DNA of 64,000 nucleotides from Eutypella sp. D-1. Its lineage: Eukaryota; Ascomycota; Sordariomycetes; Xylariales; Diatrypaceae. A program made the translations under genes and the position numbers. Positions 57,411 through 64,000 of this stretch are shown one piece after another. The stretch is from contig JAJTTP010000001.1 in the NCBI GenBank assembly GCA_023313575.1, positions 5,766,001 through 5,830,000 on the forward strand, in the 5' to 3' direction. The notes below the pieces were generated by a model, which was not told the DNA's origin, did not search any database, and saw nothing but the letters and a program-made list of their open reading frames with translations. The first letter of the stretch is position 1; every line of letters begins with the position of its first letter.

Positions 57411-57702
57411 TGTCACACGGGGGGGTATCCCCATATAGGATCGGCACTGCCAAGGACCTGTTGGCTGCCAAGAATGGAGACAAGAATGTATGGCGCCAAC
57501 GGGCGCTAGAATGGATATAACAGACTGGAGATATAACCACCTTCTTTGAGATACGTACTCCGTACGATTGTATATAAATACCAGACCTATCCTCTGGCCC
57601 TCTCCCAGATGGATAGAAGGACATCGCACCCTTGAAGGACTCTAGTCAATTATTAGCTGAATCTGATATACTATATCCAAGCCATAACCCCTCCTTGTCA
57701 CA
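57411..57702 (+). mobile_element. Probable solo LTR, 292 bp
   Basis: The segment begins TGTCACACGG and ends TTGTCACA, giving TG...CA termini with a short imperfect inverted repeat (TGT...ACA). It is flanked by the 5-bp direct repeat CGGGG at 57406-57410 and 57703-57707, the size expected for retroviral-type integrases. A TATA-like GTATATAAATACC near 57570 would suit an LTR promoter. No internal gag-pol sequence is present, so the copy would be a solo LTR left by recombination. Caveat: TGTCACACGGGG occurs at both ends, so a 12-bp direct repeat around a shorter element is an alternative reading. The + orientation is taken from the TATA-like box only. Confidence 0.7.
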
Positions 57703-58855
57703 CGGGGCGTATCTATTATCTATCATCCTGCTTTCCATTATGTTTACTACGTTCTCGTATTCTGCTGTGCGTAAGTTCTTCGCTTTTGGAAACTCTATAG
57801 TATATAGCTGGTGCTAAGTTTGGAGATTTTTAAAATTCGCATAATCATTTTCGGCTATTGAGATAAACGATCTATTATAATATTAAGACAGTTATACTTC
57901 GTGGTTTTTACAACCAGAGAAAAAAAAAAGAACGACACGATGGATTCTGCAGTGTTTGAAGGAAATTGAAATTCATAATTACGCCTGGCTTTCCGACTCG
58001 GCGGGCAACTCCCGTCTGTGGAGCCTAACTCGCCGCTGCCTTGCGATGCGAACGAAGATTTCTCCTCGAGATGGGCGAGGAAGTCATCCAAACACATGAG
58101 AAAGGCTGTATGCCTGGAGGCTGGAGTGGCTCATTGAGCCCCAACTCCTTCCTCTTTCTCAGCCCTTATTACTACCTACTGTAATTAGTTCTACCATATT
58201 AGGCATTGTTAACTTCACAGCCATTCGCACATAACGGACTCCCCTGCCCCCAGTCACCTTTGCTCGACCCGTTTGGTATTAATACCTAGGAGACGGAGTG
58301 TAATTTCCATGTCTCTTGTATATGATGTTTTGGAGGTGTCAAATTTAATAGACTCTGGTATTTCGGTGGTGCTTTGACCAAAGCGATGGAGAGCAGAACA
58401 TAGACTGGATTCTGTCCTGATTATAGTTCTCTGGGGTTTAGATTTTATCCTGCCGTATATATCAAGTAATATCTCTAGTTCGGTGTACGTCTAAAGGTTA
58501 CTTGCTTTTCTTTTCAGCAGCCTTAAGAGTAGCGTCACGGTCGTATTTAGGTGTGACCTAACAGTACTGGTCTTGATTTGATAGGTAGGCAGGTTAGGTA
58601 AGGTTTACTTTTATTCCTGACATTTGCTGTTCAAGCAATGCGAATATAAACCTTTTCGCAAACTATATATTTTGTATAATGCCACTTAGTATCTTGCGCC
58701 AGGGCTATTTAAACCCCCCAACAATTTACGAACAATTATATAACCTTTACTCTTCTTTATTTCTTTCACATACAAGGTCAACTACAACACTGACATATCA
58801 ACTCTTCCTACTTACTACCTTCGTCCCTTATAAAAAATTTTAAATACCACCCAAG
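57703..58855. other. AT-rich spacer and promoter of the orphan gene
   Basis: No supported gene. The last 200 bp before the orphan start codon look like a fungal promoter and leader. A TATATATTTTGTATAA box near 58665 is followed by CT-rich and CAAC-rich leader sequence and ACCCAAGATG around the start codon. Confidence 0.5.
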
Positions 58856-59800
58856 ATGCTTTGCCAGCTCATCGATTGTTTGTTTCGCCCCATCTATCAC
58901 CTTTTCAACGGGCTAGGGTCCTATGCGACAATTCCCCAGCGGCCCGTGCCGTCTCTTCAACCTGACAAACCAGAGAGTCCACCAAAAATCAGCTGGTGGG
59001 AAAAGTCCAAAAGGCGGCGGAATATATACATGAAGATTGAGAGTGATATAGTTCCGTACCTGGAAGGTAGGCCTATCGCACCCGACGCGTGGACTGCATA
59101 CCTGACCCTCGAGACCTTCGATCTCCCGAGCCTTATGAAATCCGGCCTTTATGTAACCTCGCGAAACATCAAAGACTTGGAGAGCAATTACGTGACAAAG
59201 TTCTACTCGCATAAGCAACAGCACTGGACATATTCCCGCAAGTACGCCCTCGTCGACCCGCAATGGTCAGGCAAATTGGAAGTCTGTGCGTGGAAGATGA
59301 AACCCCTGAGCGACTTCCGGATCGAGGACCTCTCGGCCAGCCTAGTGAATGAAGCTCGGGTCGACAAAGAACGCAGTGACGACTACGGAAGAACGTGTCG
59401 GGACCTTATCTACTCCTTTCATCTCCTCGAGCCGAATGAGAGAATAAACTGCTTATACGGCAACATGCCTATGAAGGGGCTTTGGCCGTGGCCCAGGCGG
59501 GAAAACGAGCAAGATGAAGACAATGAGACGAAAGGGCAGACGGGCAATGATATCGACAGCGAAACGGATCCAGGGATGGACACTCCGGGCTCAACGACGG
59601 AACTGAACACAAACTCGGATATGGATTCGGACACAGATACGAGCACGCATACGGAGATGGACAATTATATCGCTAGCGACATGGACACAGGGATGGATGA
59701 GCCAGACTGGATAACAGAGGCCCTGAACTCGATCGAAGCCGCTTCTAACTCGATCGAAGCGGACTTTGACTCGATTAGAACGGACTTGGAGGCGGACTGA
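58856..59800 (+). CDS. Orphan protein with acidic repetitive C-terminus
   Basis: Intronless, 314 residues, ATG in good context. I do not recognise any family. Residues 1-25 are hydrophobic and aromatic (MLCQLIDCLFRPIYHLFNGL), which could be a membrane anchor or a buried helix; it has no clear signal-peptide cleavage site. Residues 40-210 look globular, with Trp- and Tyr-rich segments (SWWEKSKRRRNIYMKIESD, AWTAYLTLETFDLPSLMK, KQQHWTYSRKYALVDPQW). Residues about 220-285 are strongly acidic (DMD, DTD, ETD patterns, hardly any Lys or Arg). The end is three 7-residue repeats (NSIEAAS, NSIEADF, DSIRTDL) that could form an amphipathic helix. Codon use is GC-balanced, unlike the surrounding AT-rich DNA, which supports a real gene. 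It sits between a solo LTR and a helicase fragment. Confidence 0.65.
   Translation: MLCQLIDCLFRPIYHLFNGLGSYATIPQRPVPSLQPDKPESPPKISWWEKSKRRRNIYMKIESDIVPYLEGRPIAPDAWTAYLTLETFDLPSLMKSGLYVTSRNIKDLESNYVTKFYSHKQQHWTYSRKYALVDPQWSGKLEVCAWKMKPLSDFRIEDLSASLVNEARVDKERSDDYGRTCRDLIYSFHLLEPNERINCLYGNMPMKGLWPWPRRENEQDEDNETKGQTGNDIDSETDPGMDTPGSTTELNTNSDMDSDTDTSTHTEMDNYIASDMDTGMDEPDWITEALNSIEAASNSIEADFDSIRTDLEAD
59726..59788 (+). repeat. Three 21-bp in-frame tandem repeats in the orphan gene
   Basis: Units start AACTCGATCGAAGC, AACTCGATCGAAGC and GACTCGATTAGAAC at 59726, 59747 and 59768. The 21-bp period keeps the reading frame and encodes a heptad-length peptide. Confidence 0.9.
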
Positions 59801-60494
59801 TGCTTAACCACTACTTGAAAACCAACTCAGAAATAAACCATAACTAAAGCATAAATACCTGTTTTTATTATATACATGTACTTTACGATCTACTTTGAGG
59901 CCAGGTTTAAGGCTCGGTATTAAAAGGCATGTCTATGTACAAGATGCGCCCGTTTCGTGCTAACGCACGAATTGATTTTATGACTTTGTAGAGGAAGTTA
60001 TAGTGGCTGCCTATCCCATAGATGCCATCGATTCTATTGATCCCATCTATTCTATCCCATCTATTTTATCGAAGCCACTGAAGCCACCGAAGCCACGATT
60101 AAACCTATTCGGGCGTGGTCTGTCCAAAAGTACGCTAAACGGTGCCGTTAAACCTATTACAGCGTGACGGTGCACGGTACTCCCGTTACACTCGCGATCA
60201 ATTATTGCAACTTTCTGGCTGGATAAATTTTTTGATAATTGGTATCAGAAGATAATAGACGTTTTGCATGACCATTCGGCGTTTTTTGCACGCGAATGCG
60301 ACCGATAGGTGTTGAGTTACGAAGTAAAATGTCCCAAAATCTGGGGTAAAATCAAACGATTTGATTGGTTCGAAATTGTCAGTGCGGCTAATGAGATGTA
60401 TAAGAGTAGACTTGAACCCAACTTCGTCGTAGTGTGAGGACCCACTCACCCCTGAGATGGCTAACATCATCTAGCGCCAGGTCCGTCTCCCGCT
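59801..60494. other. Spacer with short degenerate repeats
   Basis: No supported gene. Near 60010-60105 are repeats of CCCATCTATT and GAAGCCAC type, similar in style to the interior of the TIR element at 54 kb. A TTAAACCTATT word occurs twice (about 60111 and 60150). Confidence 0.5.
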
Positions 60495-61060
60495 TCATCC
60501 ACCCCGTCGACGTCGGCCAGAAAGATCAAAAGGCGTAAGCATTCGTCTGCGCAGAGCCAGTAGGTTGGGGGTAGCTATGTCTGTACATATGGTGCAACGG
60601 AAGTCCCATTTACCCTTATCAAAGTTTACGACTGCTTCGTGGGAGAAGGCGTCTTCGCACAGGGTGAAAAGGTGACCGCGAAAAAAGCCGCGAACGTTGT
60701 CGAGAACTTTAGAAGTGTAGACCACGAATTCGCCCAGTCTTTCCCGGGTGTGGGAGACGTTGAGTCGTTCGGCGTCGCCGGTGAAGCCGGGTTTATCAGT
60801 GCGGGGGTTGTCGTAGATGACCAAATCAGCCTCGGAACCCATCGCCGAGTCCACGGTTCGAAACTGAATAGACGCCGGGGACGCCTCAAATTGAGCCAGG
60901 TCCATTGCCATAGTTTGAATAAGCTGCACCTGCTGTAGGTATGGGCTAATGACCATCACTGTCAAAAAGGATCCGTCCGACGCAAGTAAGAAATTAGAGA
61001 AGATGGCTGCGAGAAGTTCGCGGATGAACCGTGCGTGATCGTAAGTATCCGCCTGATTGT
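60495..61060 (-). pseudogene. C-terminal fragment of an SF1 (UPF1/DNA2-like) helicase
   Basis: The frame reads the second RecA lobe of a superfamily 1B helicase. ISPYLQQVQLI matches motif IV (VITPY..Q). FRTVDSAMGSEADLVIYD matches motif V, with Met replacing the usual Gln of TVD..QG.E. ERLNVSHTRERLGEFVVYTS matches motif VI (LNVA.TRA...L). The first lobe with Walker A and B is absent: upstream the open frame continues only into non-helicase sequence. After the motifs comes a 60-residue tail with Cys and His residues (HLFTLCEDAFSHEA, CTICTD) that might be part of a zinc-binding end. With no P-loop this cannot unwind anything. It is most simply a truncated remnant, though a missing upstream exon outside the visible frame cannot be excluded. 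The helicase-like part starts about NQADTYDHARF. Confidence 0.7.
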
Positions 61061-61298
61061 TCAGGAATCCGTTTCTGAGCTTCCCCGCACTTTCATTGTT
61101 TTGTTTGTTTTTTTCCTGGCCGCGCTCTCTTCCCAATTGTTCCTTTTTCATTCTTCCACATACGTCTTCTCGTCCACTGAACATCATCACGTCTACCTTA
61201 CCACACTGGAGTCATCTTGATCGAGTCGGCCTTTTACATCGACGCCTCTCTGCCCAACCCATTCTTGATAATTCCATCTTTCTACACGACGTTTCAGC

Positions 61299-61442
61299 AT
61301 GTCACAGTCGTCAGGACGCCAGACCGGCCATCCCCAGCAACTCGGACACGCGTCGCCTACCTTCCTCGACGAGATGCAAGAACAGCTAAACGAGATCGCT
61401 CGCCTCTACGATGCGCTCGAGAAACATAAAAGGGACATATAG
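61299..61442 (+). pseudogene. Truncated 5' end of a gene, cut off by an LTR-like repeat
   Basis: A 47-residue frame starts at ATG 61299 after a CT- and CAAC-rich leader that looks like a genuine fungal promoter. The residues include PTFLDEMQEQLNEIARLYDA, a short amphipathic coiled-coil-like helix. The stop codon TAG lies inside repeat copy B (61434-61510), so the reading frame appears to be interrupted by that repeat. It is head-to-head with the helicase fragment, the two sharing about 240 bp. The intact gene is unknown. Confidence 0.5.
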
Positions 61443-61510
61443 GGGCCTTCGCCCCCCCTTATATTCAGTACTGGCCAGAGCAATATATCTACTGTATCTG
61501 AACCCCAAAC
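61434..61510 (+). repeat. LTR-like repeat fragment, copy B
   Basis: It carries the hairpin core GGGGCCTTCGCCCCCC, then TATATTCAGTACTGGCCAGA and a TATCTACTGTATCTG segment, matching copy A at 3564-3638 in order and spacing. It leads on towards the left arm of the inverted repeat at 61573, and may be one LTR or internal edge of the same decayed element. Confidence 0.6.
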
Positions 61511-61572
61511 AATCCTCATACTCTGCAAGACCTCTAAATTCCTCGCTTTCATCATTGGCAGATCCACATAGG

Positions 61573-61641
61573 TAGTCTAGGTGCAGAAATGTGGTCGGAT
61601 TGGAATAACCACGTGTTACTGCCACTTAATATCGTGGTGAT
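61573..61641 (+). repeat. Left arm of a ~69-bp inverted repeat
   Basis: It starts TAGTCTAGGTGCAG, contains GTGGTCGGATTGGAATAACC, and is matched in reverse complement at 62910-62977. About 85% of positions agree, including that 20-bp core exactly. Differences are mostly C/T and A/G transitions. Confidence 0.88.
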
Positions 61642-62909
61642 GAGTTTATTCCAACGACTAAAAGAGTATTATTCGGATTTCGGAATTTTCACTTTTTCAA
61701 AATTGGTAGTCATCACCGCGCTGAACAATTGGTGTCCAAAAAAAAAATTTTTTTAAAAGAAAATTAACGAATGTAAAAAAACAAAAAAACAAACGCTGGT
61801 GAAAAATATTTCGGACGACAACCACGGCCTCAGCAACCACAGCACCACCAGCACCACCAGACCCAGCACGACCCCAACACCCAGGGCACCACCGGCCACG
61901 CCTCCTCCTCTACCCAGAGTGAGTAGGTTGTCGACTCCTCCACATAGCCCACGCTGCTCCCCGGATCGAGCGACAGGTCGTGCTCTTCCTCGGGATCCGA
62001 CCGTGGAGAACTAATACGGGGGAGCGTATCATTGCTGTCAGTTTATATGGAGCAGCAGTGAGGATAAGTTTCAACGGGTGGCTTGACCAGACATACGTTT
62101 GGTCGGATGGGTGCGGGCCCTGTCCCGAGGAGGAGCGCGGTTGCTGTCGCTCCGGGGACACAGCGTGGGCGTCGGTGGAGGGTCTTGTCTGGGTAGAGGA
62201 GGGGTCTTGGTCGTTGCGGGCTGGTGGTGAGGGTGCTGGGGGTCGTTCTGGGCTGGGGCCGGTGCTGTGGTAGCTGCGGCGCGTGGTTGTCGTTATACCA
62301 AAAATATTGCTGGTGATAAGTTAGCAATTGTACAAGAATATTGTGAGGTGTTAGGCTTACTTTTGAGACATATTTTTGGGGGCGGGGGGCTTTTTAGATG
62401 ATGTTGAGGAAAAGGAAGAAGAAGAGAAAAGAAACATAACGGGGACGAGAAGGGTGGGATATAACATACTACTACGGGAGAGGGATAGGGGGAAGGCACT
62501 GTTCTTTTGGCTTTTCAGTTAAGGAAAGAACCATAAAGTTTGCGGAAGAAGGTGCATGGAACAGATGGCACAACCCTATATCAAGAAAGGTTTACACATA
62601 ACGTATACAAAAACTCTATGTATTATGCAGTTGCTACCGCCCGTTTACATCACAAGGAGATTGCCAAAAGGACGCAATAATGAACTTCTATTATCCACAT
62701 TAACTTCTTCTTCCTCCAATACGTCTTCAGCCGGACTTGCCGCTCGTAAGAGCGAGCAGGAAACACATGCATCCTCTCGAACCCCAGCCGATCACCCTGC
62801 CCTCACGAACAGCGAGATATCGTACAGTAAGCTTCCCAGTAACAGTCGAACAGTTAATTATAACCTGGCAAAATCTGTATAATACCCTTATGATCACTCG
62901 AATAAACAT
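61642..62909. mobile_element. Decayed sequence between inverted repeat arms, probable retroelement remnant
   Basis: No intact gene. Two CAG/CCA-rich segments, 61804-61920 on the plus strand and about 62190-62320 on the minus strand, resemble each other. Both begin with an AATATTT-like word and reach ACAACCACG then ACCACAGCACC, and both end in CCTCCTCTACCCAGA. In translation both give Gln/His/Pro/Thr-rich peptides (for example YFWYNDNHAPQLPQH), similar in style to low-complexity gag ends. Together with the outer arms this suggests two inverted partial copies of one element facing each other, with unequal deletions. No transposase or reverse transcriptase motif is present. Confidence 0.45.
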
Positions 62910-62977
62910 ATCATTACGGTGTTAAGTGACAGTAATATGTGGTTATTCCAATCCGACCACACTTCTGCACGTAGACT
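62910..62977 (-). repeat. Right arm of the ~69-bp inverted repeat
   Basis: Reverse-complement partner of 61573-61641, carrying GGTTATTCCAATCCGACCAC. It ends at GTAGACT, where similarity with the left arm stops. Confidence 0.88.
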
Positions 62978-63659
62978 GGATTAAGGTAAGGTGAAAGCAT
63001 GCAGTACTCTTCCCGACTCCGGCCCACACCGGGAAAACCGTTGAGAAGGGACCGGCACCTCTTCGTACTGGCTGGAGTGTTGAATTGGCTCGGCCGCTGG
63101 CTGCTTGGCATCTTGGGATTCTGATAGTAGAGAGTGCCTTTGATCGCCCAAGGCGTATGAGGCCTTGTTTCCAAGCACATTCAAACAGAACTCGTGGGTT
63201 TTCTCTCAAATTCCCGGATGTCGATGTCGGAAATAAATGGTGCCCCAGACAACAGCGAGATCTGGTTCTGTGACGTTAGGGAGGTGAACCCAAACTGTGT
63301 TCTCAGAGGCGGGTTAACATGGCTGGCTGATCTTGTCTTTAAGTATTAGCTGGATAACACCAGGACAAACGATGCCCTCTGGGGGGGATGGTGGGCACCT
63401 AGGTGTTTGTGGAAATGCTCCCAGTACCTTCCATCCTGAAAAACCTTCTACGGCAAAAATGACGACAGAGTGGTATTTTCTCGACAAAGTTGTAATTCTA
63501 TCTAGGGCTGTTCCTTCTTACCCTCAACCGTAGGGCCATACTTTCTTCTCCTAAATGGAGAGTTTCCGCCTAAAACTGGGATAGAAAGGGGAAAGACCCA
63601 CATTACAATTTTAATGGAATAGGGTAGGTAACGCCCCCCTTATAAAGGGGTCTTACTTA
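62978..63659. other. Uncertain region at the edge of a minus-strand gene
   Basis: On the minus strand a short frame at 62981-63130 (ESQDAKQPAAEPIQHSSQYE) has a coding-like composition and might be a further exon of the gene whose exon lies at 63661-63973, but no splice pair is convincing. Nothing else is supported. Confidence 0.35.
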
Positions 63660-63660
63660 C

Positions 63661-63973
63661 CTACACTTCGATCAATGCTCTCCTCAATAGATGCCTGCAA
63701 ACGATCATCTGCAGTATCCTCACCGGCCGGAGCGGTCGCCTGGAGGACCGCATCAGTGAGATCATAAAAAGACAGGAGCCCCTCATGACTAGGGCCCTCG
63801 ACCGCGGAGGTGGTGGTGGCGGCCAGGCTGTCATCAGGTAATGCTCCAGGTGCGACAGCAGGGTCCGTGCCAGGCTGCACCTCGGGAACGACAGTTGAAC
63901 TCGTGTCGGGCGGTGCCTCAGGGGCGGCAGCTAGGTTAACATTGGGAAATGCAGCATGAGCGGCAGTCACGCC
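63661..63973 (-). CDS. Internal exon of an unknown gene (partial)
   Basis: A minus-strand open block without any ATG start. On its upstream side it is preceded by a possible acceptor (CTGGTTAG, just before 63973), and it ends at a strong donor, GTAAGT (rc of 63655-63660). That makes it look like an internal exon, with the gene's 5' end outside the window. It encodes about 104 residues rich in Ala, Pro, Thr, Ser and acidic residues, with one more ordered stretch (HEGLLSFYDLTDAVLQA). I do not recognise it. It could also be a relic of a retroelement gag-like region. Confidence 0.4.
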
Positions 63974-64000
63974 CTAACCAGGTGCCGGTGCCTCAACAGA

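Noticed and set aside
60198..60470. 90-codon minus-strand frame next to the helicase fragment
   Set aside because: AT-rich, no motif, not joinable to the helicase frame by an obvious splice pair.
63650..64000. Idea that the right end is near a telomere
   Set aside because: No TTAGGG/CCCTAA arrays anywhere; repeat-rich DNA alone does not show subtelomeric position.

Overview
The window is nuclear DNA of a filamentous ascomycete, probably a Sordariomycete. Genes are split by short GT-AG introns of about 50-110 bp. Gene content is fungal: a leucine-rich-repeat adenylate cyclase, a PYG-rich fungal annexin, SWR1 and a mitochondrial ILV2. Intergenic DNA is rich in C/T runs and microsatellites. The species cannot be named from sequence alone.

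From 1 to about 56.4 kb is an ordinary core region with ten recognisable or well-supported genes, plus two small Ser/Thr/Pro-rich gene models. In order they are: ILV2 acetolactate synthase (+, 5 exons), a full-length ABCC/MRP-type ABC transporter (-), an annexin (-, 3 exons), a secreted Ser/Thr-rich protein and a small single-pass membrane protein (+, possibly one split gene), GAL1-type galactokinase (+, 2 exons), a conserved fungal protein of unknown function (-, 5 exons), an NDUFB8-type complex I subunit (-, 3 exons), SWR1 chromatin-remodelling ATPase (+, intronless), adenylate cyclase CYR1 (-, 3 exons), a four-helix membrane protein (+, 3 exons) and UMP/CMP kinase URA6 with a mitochondrial-type N-terminal extension (+, 2 exons). 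I rebuilt the exon boundaries by hand from splice sites and frame; every spliced model closes in frame. The genes are not a pathway cluster: they cover amino-acid synthesis, galactose use, respiration, chromatin, cAMP signalling and pyrimidine nucleotides.

From about 52 to 64 kb the character changes to a repeat-rich accessory compartment. It holds a 616-bp element with ~115-bp terminal inverted repeats, a probable 292-bp solo LTR with a CGGGG duplication, and an orphan 314-residue protein with an acidic repetitive tail. It also holds the C-terminal half of an SF1 (UPF1/DNA2-like) helicase, a 47-codon reading frame cut off by an LTR-like repeat, and a pair of ~69-bp inverted repeats 1.4 kb apart. 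At the edge is one internal exon of a gene leaving the window. A diverged copy of the LTR-like repeat also sits at 3.56 kb. Differences between repeat copies are mostly transitions, as expected from repeat-induced point mutation or plain AT drift.

I found no tRNA, rRNA, CRISPR array or telomere repeat. The best candidates for something undescribed are the orphan gene at 58.86 kb and the decayed helicase/retroelement mosaic next to it.
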